A DNA stretch of 25,544 bases from assembly GCA_934630445.1 (NCBI GenBank), contig CAKTWY010000011.1, positions 1-25,544 on the forward strand, given 5' to 3'. The position numbers were made by a program, and so were the translations under genes. This document shows, one piece after another, positions 15,469-23,033 of this stretch; position 1 is the first letter of the stretch; every line of letters starts with the position of its first letter. Source of the DNA: an uncultured Eubacteriales bacterium (GTDB lineage Bacteria; Bacillota; Clostridia; Oscillospirales; Butyricicoccaceae). Under the pieces are notes generated by a model that was not told the origin of the DNA, ran no database searches, and saw nothing but the letters and a program-made list of their open reading frames with translations.

Positions 15469-15485
15469 AACGTTCCCCCGGTTGA

Positions 15486-15518
15486 GATCACGCCCGCCCG
15501 GCACGGGCGGGCGTGATC
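15486..15518 (-). other. Intercistronic 15-bp perfect hairpin after the solute-binding protein gene
   Basis: A perfect 15-bp GC-rich stem (15486-15500 with 15504-15518) closes a 3-base loop directly after the stop of the solute-binding protein gene and before the sulfatase gene. On the transcribed minus strand it is followed by TCAACCGGG, not by a T tract, so it does not look like an intrinsic terminator. Such hairpins commonly protect upstream mRNA from 3' exonucleases and raise binding-protein levels over downstream genes; that role is inferred. Confidence 0.75.
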
Positions 15519-15524
15519 TGCAGT

Positions 15525-17225
15525 TTACTTTTTGAGCGTGTCGTATGCTTCCTGATAGATTTTAAGGGCTGTTTCCAGGCCTCGTGCCGCGCAGGTCTCC
15601 TTATAGGAAGCCCAGTCGCTGTCGAGGTCGCTCTTGCCGGTGATGAAGGAGACTGTCATCTCCTCCACATAGCGGTTCAGGGACGTCGCGATGTCCACCA
15701 GCTCGGTCGCGCGCTCCTCGTCAAAAACGAGAGGAGGAATCACAGTATCCATGTCCTGCAGATACGGTTCGTAATTTTTCTTGGATTCTTCATAGAGGAA
15801 CATCTCCAGCGGTTTTTCCGGGTCTGCCTTGCGGGAGGTGGTCAGCTCGAGCGAGGCGTACTTCGGTCCGATGTTGCCCCAGTTTTTGGAATGCTTGACG
15901 CCGTAGTCGTTCAAATCGACCCACTTGGCCGGGTTGCCGTCGAGACCCACGTCTCCCTCTTTTGCCTTTTCCCAGCCGGAACCTTCAAGGCCGTAGAAGC
16001 AGCCCATCGTACCTTCTTCCGAGTAGAGGTAGTCGGCCCACTGGAAGGCGATTTTAGGATTTTTGCAGGAATTGGTGATGATGAATTCCGACATTTTTGC
16101 CCCGCCATATGGGTAGTAGGAAGTCGTGCGCTGCCCGTTCGGGCCCTCAAGCGCCGGAATGGTCTTGTAATCGAGCCAGCGCCCGCTCTCGCTGTAGGTC
16201 TGGATGAACTGTCCGTAATAGCCCGTGATCGCTGAGCCGAGGATGGGAATCTCCGGGTTCTCACCCATCTGTTTGAGCTGCGTGCTGTCCTGCGTAAAGG
16301 TTTCGGGCGCGAGCAGCTTCTCGTCATAGAGCTTTTTAACATAGCGCAGGCCCTCGCGCCATTCGTCGGTGGTAAAGCCGGCGCCGATCACGCCGTCTTT
16401 GAGTGTCAGGTAGTGCAGCGTCTGCTTCTTGTCGGTGGTGATGAACGCGTTCATGAGGAAGTATTCGATTCTGCAGGGACTGCCCTGCGTGTCGGCCCAG
16501 CCCGCCATCGGAATTTCGTCGGCCTTGCCGTTTCCGTTCGGGTCTTCCTCTTTGAAGGCCTTGAGCACTTCATACAGTTCGTCGGTTGTCGTGGGAAGCT
16601 CCTTGCCGACCTTTTCAAGCCAGGGCATGTACATCCATGCCTTGTTGTCCATCGTTACGTGAAAAGTCTCGTTCACCCGCGGCAGGGAATAGATGTTCCC
16701 GTCCGGCATGGTGATCATGTCCTTGACATACGGCGATTTTTCAAGCACGTTTTTGAAGTGTGTTCCGTACTGTTCGATGTAGTCGTTCAGCGGCAGAAAC
16801 ATGCCCTGGCCACCGTAGATATTGACCGTGGACGCGTCAATATCGCAGCCCATGAGGACTTCAGGAAGTATGCCGCTTGATAAAAGCAGGTTTACCTTGG
16901 TCGCGGTTTCAACTGTGGGGAGAATGTCCCACTCGATGTGCACATTTGTCTTCTCTTCATACCACTGGGTGAATTCGTTGACCTCATAACTGTCCACATA
17001 CGACTCGGGGAAGAGGGTGATTCCGAGCGTGACTTTCTCCTCACTCAGAGGGAACGCATAGCCCGTCTTTTGTTCAGCGGGCTCGGCAGATGGGGTCGGA
17101 GCATCCGGCGTCTGGGAACTCGCCGCAGGGGCGGGATCTTCTGCCGGAGTCTGTGTTTTTGCGCAGCCTGCGAAAAGCGACAGCACCATCAGGCAGGCGA
17201 GGAGTAGACTGAGCCTTCTTTTCAT
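15525..17225 (-). CDS. Sugar ABC transporter solute-binding lipoprotein (LplA-like)
   Basis: The 566-residue protein is an extracellular solute-binding protein of the long family-1 type that pairs with LplB/YtcP permeases. It has a lipoprotein signal peptide: basic MKRR, a hydrophobic stretch and the lipobox LFAGC with lipidated Cys21, then a Pro/Ala/Ser-rich linker (about 25-50). The mature part begins near YAFPLSEEKVTLGITLFPE. GGAGG lies 7 bases upstream of the ATG. It would hold an oligosaccharide at the outer membrane face of the cell and hand it to the two permeases encoded just upstream. A 92-base gap with a GC-rich stem-loop precedes it, and a strong hairpin follows it. Ligand unknown; members of this type serve complex oligosaccharides such as rhamnogalacturonan fragments. 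Confidence 0.93.
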   Translation of the reverse strand: MKRRLSLLLACLMVLSLFAGCAKTQTPAEDPAPAASSQTPDAPTPSAEPAEQKTGYAFPLSEEKVTLGITLFPESYVDSYEVNEFTQWYEEKTNVHIEWDILPTVETATKVNLLLSSGILPEVLMGCDIDASTVNIYGGQGMFLPLNDYIEQYGTHFKNVLEKSPYVKDMITMPDGNIYSLPRVNETFHVTMDNKAWMYMPWLEKVGKELPTTTDELYEVLKAFKEEDPNGNGKADEIPMAGWADTQGSPCRIEYFLMNAFITTDKKQTLHYLTLKDGVIGAGFTTDEWREGLRYVKKLYDEKLLAPETFTQDSTQLKQMGENPEIPILGSAITGYYGQFIQTYSESGRWLDYKTIPALEGPNGQRTTSYYPYGGAKMSEFIITNSCKNPKIAFQWADYLYSEEGTMGCFYGLEGSGWEKAKEGDVGLDGNPAKWVDLNDYGVKHSKNWGNIGPKYASLELTTSRKADPEKPLEMFLYEESKKNYEPYLQDMDTVIPPLVFDEERATELVDIATSLNRYVEEMTVSFITGKSDLDSDWASYKETCAARGLETALKIYQEAYDTLKK

Positions 17226-17262
17226 CGTGTTACCTCCGTCATTCTAAAATCGTATCGTACAG

Positions 17263-17297
17263 CCCGGCGCGAAACGGCGGCCGCGCGTTCGGCCGGG
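17263..17297 (-). other. Intercistronic stem-loop between permease and binding-protein genes
   Basis: CCCGGC-CGAA pairs with TTCG-GCCGGG with one bulged base, enclosing a GC-rich loop, in the 92-base gap ahead of the binding-protein gene. No T tract follows and no convincing promoter was found in the gap. It may be an RNA processing or stability element giving the binding protein higher expression than the permeases. Confidence 0.4.
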
Positions 17298-17317
17298 ATG
17301 ATGCGCTGAAACGGATT

Positions 17318-18205
17318 TTATCCTTTAAGCGCGCCGATCATCACGCCCTTGACAAAATACTTCTGCACAAAGGGGTAGATGATCATCATCGGCGCGCTTG
17401 CCACAACAATCAGCGAGTACTTCAAAAGCTCCGAGAGTGATTCGCGCGCCGCCGCGTCCTCAGGGTTGATGGACGCGAGCATTTCCGGCGACATCTGGTT
17501 CTGCAGGAGAATATCCCTGAGCACCAGCTGCAGCGGATACATGCTGCGGTCGTTCAGGTACAAAAGCGCAGGGAAATATGCGTTCCAGTGCGCAATGCCA
17601 TAAAAGATCGCGAGTACCGCCACGATCGAGGAGGAGAGGGGCAGAACAATGCTTGTCACAAAGCGAAAATCCGAGCAACCGTCGAGTTTTGCCGCTTCAA
17701 GCAGGTCTATGGGGATCGTGTTCTGAAAAAAGGATTTTGCGATGATCATATTGTAGATGCTCAGCGCCGTGGGGAAGATCATCGCCATGCGCGTGTTCAT
17801 CAGGCCCAGGTCGCGCACAAGCATATAATTTGGGATCATACCGGCGTTAAAGAGCATTACGAAAAGGAAGAGCATTGTCAGGGGCCGCTTGCCGTACAGA
17901 TCCGGCCGCGAGAGCGGATACGCCGCAAGGATGGTCATTACAATGTTGAGCAGCGTGCCCAAAACCGTATAGACAAGGCTGTTGAGATACCCCGTCATGA
18001 CGCTCGCCTCGCGGAAAACGGCTTTGTAACCCTCCAGATTGAAGCCGACCGGCCATAATACCATCCGTCCGGAGATGACCGCGAGGGAATCGGAGAACGA
18101 CGCGCTCACAATATAGATCAGGGGATAGCTCACAAGGATGAGCGCAGTACCCAGGAGAATGTAAACGCATCCGTCAAACAGACGGTCGCTTTTTGATCGC
18201 TTCAT
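17318..18205 (-). CDS. Sugar ABC transporter permease (YtcP/MalG-like)
   Basis: The 295-residue integral membrane protein forms half of the import channel. The ATG at 18205 is chosen because GGGAGG lies 7 bases upstream; the open frame reaches 18268 but overlaps the preceding gene. About six transmembrane segments are seen, the first at about residues 14-35. The EAA loop that docks the ATPase is present at about 170-190 (LLEAAKLDGCSDF, followed by IVLPL). The C-terminus GVMIGALKG is typical of this permease type. The gene starts 16 bases after the other permease gene. No ATPase gene is present in the window, as is usual for this transporter class, where one shared MsmK/MsmX-like ATPase serves several systems. 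Confidence 0.93.
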   Translation of the reverse strand: MKRSKSDRLFDGCVYILLGTALILVSYPLIYIVSASFSDSLAVISGRMVLWPVGFNLEGYKAVFREASVMTGYLNSLVYTVLGTLLNIVMTILAAYPLSRPDLYGKRPLTMLFLFVMLFNAGMIPNYMLVRDLGLMNTRMAMIFPTALSIYNMIIAKSFFQNTIPIDLLEAAKLDGCSDFRFVTSIVLPLSSSIVAVLAIFYGIAHWNAYFPALLYLNDRSMYPLQLVLRDILLQNQMSPEMLASINPEDAAARESLSELLKYSLIVVASAPMMIIYPFVQKYFVKGVMIGALKG

Positions 18206-18221
18206 GCCGCATCCTCCCTTT

Positions 18222-19178
18222 TTACCAGAATCCCACGTCGCCGATCCGGCGTGCGGCGCGGTTGGCACACAGGATGACGATCAGATTGATGACCGATGTA
18301 AACAGCCCGATCGCCGTCGGATAGGAAAAATTCGGCGAAGCGGAAGCGACACCCGTCTTATAGACATACGTCGAGATGACCTCCGAAGCGGAGATGTTCT
18401 GCATGTTCTGCATCAGAAGGATTTTTTCAAACCCTACATCGAGGATCTGCCCGGTGTTTAAGATCAGCATCGTGACAATGATCGGTGTGATGCACGCCAG
18501 ATCGATATGCCACACGCGTTGGAAGCGGTTGGCTCCGTCGACCACCGCCGCCTCGTGAAGCGACGGATCGACCGAAGCGAGCGCCGCGATGTACACGATC
18601 GCTCCGTAGCCGGACGATTGCCAGATGTTTGACAGGATATAGATCGGTTTGAAAAACGACGGTTCGCCCATGAAATTGACCCGTTCAAAGCCGAGTGCCG
18701 CAATGGCGTTGTTGATAATGCCCGTGCGCGGTGCGAGAAAGGACGACAGCATGCCAACAATGACAACCGTTGAAATAAAGTACGGCGCATAGGTTACCAT
18801 CTGTACGGTTTTCTTAAAACGGATACTGCGGCATGCATTCAGGCACAGCGCCAGGACAATCGGTAGCGGAAAGCCGAAGAGCAGGCTGAGCAGGCTGATG
18901 CTCACCGTGTTTTTCAGGAGCATCCAGAAATCGTATGTGGAGAAAAAGCGGATAAAGTGCTTCATTCCGACCCACGGGCTTTGCCAAATGCCGAGGTTCG
19001 CCTTATAGTCCTTAAAGGCGATCTGCGCGCCGAGCATTGGGTAATACTTGAAAATCAGCAGATAGATCAGCGGCAAAAGAAGAATAACATACAGCTGCCA
19101 GCTTCGCGCAAGCTTTTTCAGCACGCTCTTTTTTTGCCGCCGTACGCCCGGCAGGGCGCGGGTGCGCAGCATTTTCAA
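18222..19178 (-). CDS. Sugar ABC transporter permease (LplB-like), TTG start
   Basis: The 318-residue protein is the partner permease. It has about six transmembrane segments (first at about 30-48, VILLLPLIYLLIFKYYP), the LplB-type block PMLGAQIAFKDYK and the ATPase-docking EAA loop at 209-231 (HEAAVVDGANRFQRVWHI). The start is taken as TTG at 19178 because AAGGAGG stands about 10 bases upstream; the alternative ATG at 19172, two codons later, would be about 16 bases away. It is the first gene of the nine-gene operon, with the AraC-type regulator gene upstream on the same strand behind a terminator. Confidence 0.92.
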   Translation of the reverse strand: MKMLRTRALPGVRRQKKSVLKKLARSWQLYVILLLPLIYLLIFKYYPMLGAQIAFKDYKANLGIWQSPWVGMKHFIRFFSTYDFWMLLKNTVSISLLSLLFGFPLPIVLALCLNACRSIRFKKTVQMVTYAPYFISTVVIVGMLSSFLAPRTGIINNAIAALGFERVNFMGEPSFFKPIYILSNIWQSSGYGAIVYIAALASVDPSLHEAAVVDGANRFQRVWHIDLACITPIIVTMLILNTGQILDVGFEKILLMQNMQNISASEVISTYVYKTGVASASPNFSYPTAIGLFTSVINLIVILCANRAARRIGDVGFW

Positions 19179-19482
19179 TGGTTCAGGACCTCCTTAACCG
19201 GCCAAAAAGGGATGCTTGATGCTATGCACAAAAATAAGTGAATTTGCAGAGAGTGAATTGTGCAATTGGCCTTTTCTGGCTTTACAGTACCAATTTCGCA
19301 CGATTTTGTAAATCAACAGTCTTTGAGATTTTCCACAAAAGCCATGGTTTCAGCTCGATACTTTTTGGATAACGCGTCGTTTTTTCAGGTCTGCATACAA
19401 AAACGGAGCGCGGTCTTTGTTCCGCGCTCCGTTTTGAGGTGTCTGATGCCATGCTCATGTCAGATAGCTTTTCTGCCGGGCG
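19179..19482 (-). promoter_or_regulatory. Operon control region: candidate promoter, palindrome and direct repeats
   Basis: This gap between the regulator and the transporter operon should contain the operon promoter. Candidates on the minus strand are a -35 TTTACA (19312-19307) and a weak -10 TACTGT (19289-19284) with 17 bases between, fitting an activator-dependent promoter. Nearby are a 12-base palindrome AATTG-TG-CAATT (19256-19267) and two direct repeats, AGTGAATTTGC (19237-19247) and AGTGAATTGTGC (19252-19263), 15 bases apart. AraC-family proteins bind direct repeats, so these are plausible operator half-sites. The promoter call itself is weak. Confidence 0.45.
19397..19435 (-). terminator. 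Intrinsic terminator of the AraC-type regulator gene
   Basis: A 14-bp perfect stem (19400-19413 with 19422-19435) has an 8-base loop and is followed on the minus strand by a TTTTT run. It lies about 48 bases after the regulator stop and isolates it from the transporter operon, so the operon must have its own promoter. Confidence 0.88.
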
Positions 19483-21756
19483 TCATATTTTTTCGCCGGC
19501 CTCGCGGTGCGTGCTGCGGTATTCCGACGGCTTCATGCCTGTAATACGCTTGAATGCGCGGCCAAATGCGGTGGATGAGTTGTAACCGGTCGCCTCTGCC
19601 ACTTCGTAGATCGTCATACGCCCGCCTGCGAGCAGCTTTTTCGCCTGTGCAATCTTGAGCTTTTCCAGATAATCTGAAAAATTTTCTCCGCATTTTTCCT
19701 TAAAAAGCTGCGAAATATACGCCTCCGAACGGTCAAAGGCGAGCGCCGTCTGTGTAAGGCCGATGCCTGATTCGCAGTAATGCGCCTCGAGGTAGGCGCA
19801 TACGCGCGTGATGAGGGCGCTCGCACCGTCGCGCTTTCGCTCTCCGGCCAGTGCGGCGAGGAACAGCATCTGCTCTTTGAGATCGTGCCGCAGGATAAAC
19901 GGATAGTCCGGAGGGAATTCCTCAAGCCGCGCGTTCACTGTGCCGAGAAAGGGCTCGCTCTCGACGCCGAGCAGGCTGCACGCGCGCAGCACGCAGCTTA
20001 AGACCTCGTACACCCGTACTTTTAAAAGCGCGCTCCTCCGGTTCTGCGCGAGGATCAGGTCGATCGTCTTCTCGATCTGCACGGAATTTCCGCCGAGGAT
20101 GGCGCTGATGAGTGCATCCGCCGGCACCGCGTCATAGGTCGTTTCCGCTCCGGCGCCGTCGTCCGGCCATACGACTGGGGAGAAATCCTGCGGTACGCGG
20201 CATGCGTCGCACAGATACGCCGCCTGCTCAAACGAATGGCCGAGTTTGCTCATGTCATCCACAATGCTGCCCATAAAAATACGCTGGGAGAAGCCGCCTT
20301 CCAAAAGCGTCTGTGTGATGACGTCGATATCTGCGGCGATCCGCTCGCGCTCCGGTTCCGGCGCCGCATCCCCATCGATGAAGACGGCCACGATCCGATC
20401 CTCGTCAAAAATTTGGCAGCGGAACCAGAGTTTTGTCCGTATGTGTTCAAGATATGCAAGCATTTCGAGCACACGCCCGCCTGCGACGGCGTCGGCGGCA
20501 GGTGTTTCGCCTGTCAGTGCAATCAGCCCCGCGCAGAAGTATTTTCCGTCTGGCGGGAAGGAGAGGAGCGTTCCTGCGCGCCGCTGCGCTTCTTCAGTCG
20601 CCAGCTTGCCCTGCAGAAGACGCTCAAAATAGATGCCCTTCAAAAGCGCGTTTTGCTGTTCCAGACTTTCCCGCAGGGCGCAGTTCTGGCCGGCCATCTG
20701 CGCTGCCGAGTGCTTCAGAGCGCTGAACTGATTGCGCTGCGGCGCGCCGCTTGCCTTCGTTCCGCCCGACAGTGCGGCCAGCGCCTCGCCCAGCGGCTTG
20801 CTCAGGCGATAGGAGGTTACCAGTACGAAGATGAGGCCCACCAGAACAAAAAGGCAGATGATTGCGATCAGAACGCGCCCTATTCCCTCCGCCTGCGTCA
20901 GAATCGCCTCATCCGACGAGACGGAGACGATCCTCAGCCCTGTCGCGGAGGAAGCGGCCCAGATTGCAAAACGCTGCCCGTCAAGCGTGTGATATCCCGA
21001 CCGCTCGGAAAAAAGTGCCGAATCGAGCGCGCCGTCTTCCGGCAGATTACGATCGGCCAGCACGTTTCCTTCCATATCGCTGATGTAGAGATAATCGTCC
21101 GGCCCGGCGGCATTCCAATTTAAAAGCGACATAAACTGGTTGCGGTCGATAAAGATAAAGAGCACGCACGGATGGCCGCCGGCCGCGGTGATCGTGGTGG
21201 CGTAGCACAAATATGGCTTTTGCCGCACAGCGTCGTCTGCGGGGAAACGCACAAATTCCTTTGCGTAGCGCGCAGAGAATACGTCCTCACGCCAGCTTTC
21301 ATAATACGCATCGCCGTAGCCGAAATACGCGTCGTAAAATTCGCGCAGCTTAAAGATATTGTCCGGTGAAATGGCAACGCCGTTTGAAAAGGCCACAAAA
21401 TAGTTGTATACCATTTTGTTTTGCAGCTGGACTTTGTCGAGGTTGTTTTTTGACTGGATCATTTCCAGAATATCATTCGTCTCAAATGGGTCGCCCGGAA
21501 GCGCCGCGATACGCCGGATATTGTTGTTTTGCAGGACGTGCCCGAGCACGAAATCAAGTTCGGCAATGCGGCGGTCAATCAGATCGGACGCATGCTCCAG
21601 ACTCCCAATTGTGGTTGAAATACTCTGCCGCTCAATTTCACGCACTGCAAAGCGGAAGAGGAGCAGCCCCATCGCCGTACCTGCAATGACCAGGCAGATA
21701 AAATAGATAAACATGCTGCGGAAAAACGGATTTTTGCGTGTTTGTTCCGGCTGCAC
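19483..21756 (-). CDS. Membrane-bound Cache-domain AraC-family transcriptional regulator, GTG start
   Basis: The protein has 757 residues from GTG at 21756, chosen because GAGGAGG lies 8 bases upstream and a promoter ends about 40 bases upstream. An open frame reaches a TTG at 21813, but that lies inside the promoter spacer. Order of parts: a transmembrane helix (about 14-37), an extracytoplasmic sensor region resembling a double Cache domain (about 40-285), a second transmembrane helix (about 293-315), a cytoplasmic linker region, and a C-terminal AraC double helix-turn-helix (about 650-757) with the blocks AYISQLFKEKCGENFSDYL and EVAEATGYNSSTAFGRAFKRITGMKPSEYR. Such proteins sense an extracellular sugar and activate the adjacent LplAB/YtcP-type transporter operon. 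Its position directly upstream supports that role here. Confidence 0.92.
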   Translation of the reverse strand: MQPEQTRKNPFFRSMFIYFICLVIAGTAMGLLLFRFAVREIERQSISTTIGSLEHASDLIDRRIAELDFVLGHVLQNNNIRRIAALPGDPFETNDILEMIQSKNNLDKVQLQNKMVYNYFVAFSNGVAISPDNIFKLREFYDAYFGYGDAYYESWREDVFSARYAKEFVRFPADDAVRQKPYLCYATTITAAGGHPCVLFIFIDRNQFMSLLNWNAAGPDDYLYISDMEGNVLADRNLPEDGALDSALFSERSGYHTLDGQRFAIWAASSATGLRIVSVSSDEAILTQAEGIGRVLIAIICLFVLVGLIFVLVTSYRLSKPLGEALAALSGGTKASGAPQRNQFSALKHSAAQMAGQNCALRESLEQQNALLKGIYFERLLQGKLATEEAQRRAGTLLSFPPDGKYFCAGLIALTGETPAADAVAGGRVLEMLAYLEHIRTKLWFRCQIFDEDRIVAVFIDGDAAPEPERERIAADIDVITQTLLEGGFSQRIFMGSIVDDMSKLGHSFEQAAYLCDACRVPQDFSPVVWPDDGAGAETTYDAVPADALISAILGGNSVQIEKTIDLILAQNRRSALLKVRVYEVLSCVLRACSLLGVESEPFLGTVNARLEEFPPDYPFILRHDLKEQMLFLAALAGERKRDGASALITRVCAYLEAHYCESGIGLTQTALAFDRSEAYISQLFKEKCGENFSDYLEKLKIAQAKKLLAGGRMTIYEVAEATGYNSSTAFGRAFKRITGMKPSEYRSTHREAGEKI

Positions 21757-21795
21757 AGGCGTTTCCTCCTCTTTTTGGTCGGGTTTTGTATAGTT

Positions 21796-21824
21796 ATTAT
21801 ATTTCAAAAACAACTGCTAAGCAA
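21796..21824 (-). promoter_or_regulatory. Promoter of the AraC-type regulator gene
   Basis: On the minus strand, TTGCTT (21824-21819) and a perfect TATAAT (21801-21796) are separated by 17 bases. Transcription would start near 21789, leaving a leader of about 33 bases to the GTG start. This site decides the start codon, since the longer open frame would begin within the promoter. Confidence 0.65.
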
Positions 21825-21829
21825 GTCAA

Positions 21830-22090
21830 AAACACAAAAGGTAAAACATTATGCCCAGTCTATCATCATTCGGTTCTTCGGGGCTGGCAGAAAGACGAAA
21901 GCCTGAATGACCCGCCTCGCCTGCACAGGAGGAGCTTTCTGCCCGGCCGCATGTAAGCGGCCGCGATGAGCAGAAGCGTGCATGCAATGTGCAGCAGCCC
22001 ACGCAAATAGGAATAAACGCACATATTCTTTGTGGTTTTGTCCATTCGGCTGTTTTAGAGCCGTTAAATAAGCGCCAAATTTTTGCAAAT
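21830..22090. other. Intergenic block with GC-rich inverted repeats, function unknown
   Basis: Between the divergent regulator and gluconate dehydrogenase promoters lies about 260 bases without a convincing gene. It holds an inverted repeat GGCAGAAAG (21886-21894) / CTTTCTGCC (21935-21943), directly joined to a hairpin CGGCCGC-N6-GCGGCCG (21944-21963), and a small hairpin CGGCT-N7-AGCCG (22047-22063). None is followed by a T tract. It could be a remnant of a repeat element or a structured RNA; I do not recognise it. Confidence 0.4.
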
Positions 22091-22094
22091 CCCA

Positions 22095-22123
22095 TTGACA
22101 GCAGCTTCATCATGCGATAAACT
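22095..22123 (+). promoter_or_regulatory. Promoter for gluconate 5-dehydrogenase gene
   Basis: A perfect -35 TTGACA (22095-22100) and a -10 TAAACT (22118-22123) are 17 bases apart, about 110 bases upstream of the ATG. A second candidate, TTTACC (22155-22160) with TATAAA (22177-22182) and 16 bases between, is closer to the gene; either or both may be used. Confidence 0.6.
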
Positions 22124-22235
22124 ATAAATAACAACTGGCATACTAGGCTGTCAGTTTACCTTTTAAACAAAATAAGTATAAACAGCGGTGTTTGGACAGA
22201 CAATAATCAATCATTTATTTTAGGAGTGAATTTGT

Positions 22236-23018
22236 ATGGCAGCAAACTTCGATCTTACCGGGCGTGTTGCCCTCGTCACAGGTGCGTCTTACGGTATCGG
22301 CCTTGCGATTGCGAAGGGCTTTGCCGGCGCCGGCGCGACCATTGTCTTTAACGATATCAAAGAAGAGCTTGTCCAGCGCGGGCTTGCCTCCTACAAAGAG
22401 GCGGGCATTGAGGCGCATGGCTATGTCTGCGATGTAACGGATGAGGCGCAGGTGCAGGCCATGGTCAAGAAAATCGAAGAAGAGGTCGGTGTGATCGATA
22501 TCCTGGTCAACAACGCCGGCATTATCAAGCGCATCCCCATGCTTGAGATGAGTGCGGCGGAGTTCCGCCAGGTGATCGACGTGGATCTGAACGCGCCTTT
22601 CATCGTTTCAAAAGCCGTTATCCCCGGCATGATCAAAAAGGGTCACGGCAAGATCATCAATATCTGCTCTATGATGAGCGAACTCGGCCGTGAGACCGTT
22701 TCCGCCTACGCCGCGGCAAAGGGCGGCCTCAAGATGCTTACGCGCAATATCGCCTCTGAGTACGGCGAATATAACATCCAGTGCAACGGCATCGGCCCTG
22801 GCTATATTGAGACGCCGCAGACCGCGCCGCTGCGTACGCCGGAGCATCCGTTCAATAAATTCATCATTTCCAAGACGCCTGCGGCCCGCTGGGGCACGAC
22901 CGACGATCTTGTCGGCCCGGCAGTCTTCCTCGCATCGGATGCGTCCGACTTTGTCAACGGCCATGTGCTGTACGTCGACGGCGGTATCCTCGCCTACATC
23001 GGCAAGCAGCCGCAGTAA
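22236..23018 (+). CDS. Gluconate 5-dehydrogenase (short-chain dehydrogenase/reductase)
   Basis: This 260-residue short-chain dehydrogenase interconverts 5-keto-D-gluconate and D-gluconate, or a closely related aldonate or 2-keto-3-deoxy-gluconate reaction, with NAD(P)H. The coenzyme motif is TGASYGIG near the N-terminus, followed by NNAG in DILVNNAGII. The catalytic triad is Ser145 (in NICSMMSE), Tyr158 and Lys162 (YAAAK). The segments CSMMSELGRETVSAYAAAK and NIQCNGIGPGYI, and the C-terminus VDGGILAYIGKQP, are very characteristic of clostridial and Bacteroides gluconate 5-dehydrogenases. AGGAGTG lies 7 bases before the ATG. It is a single-gene unit with its own promoter and terminator, next to a glycan locus flanked on the other side by uxaC, so a role in uronate/aldonate catabolism is likely. 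Confidence 0.9.
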   Translation: MAANFDLTGRVALVTGASYGIGLAIAKGFAGAGATIVFNDIKEELVQRGLASYKEAGIEAHGYVCDVTDEAQVQAMVKKIEEEVGVIDILVNNAGIIKRIPMLEMSAAEFRQVIDVDLNAPFIVSKAVIPGMIKKGHGKIINICSMMSELGRETVSAYAAAKGGLKMLTRNIASEYGEYNIQCNGIGPGYIETPQTAPLRTPEHPFNKFIISKTPAARWGTTDDLVGPAVFLASDASDFVNGHVLYVDGGILAYIGKQPQ

Positions 23019-23033
23019 AGCCGAACAGAAACA

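Noticed and set aside
15486..15518. Intrinsic terminator between binding-protein and sulfatase genes
   Set aside because: The stem is perfect but there is no T tract on the transcribed strand; treated as an mRNA-stabilising hairpin.
21826..22134. Small minus-strand gene of 102 codons upstream of the regulator
   Set aside because: No ribosome binding site, overlaps the promoter for gluconate 5-dehydrogenase, and its sequence includes a GC-rich inverted-repeat block; described instead as an unexplained intergenic element.
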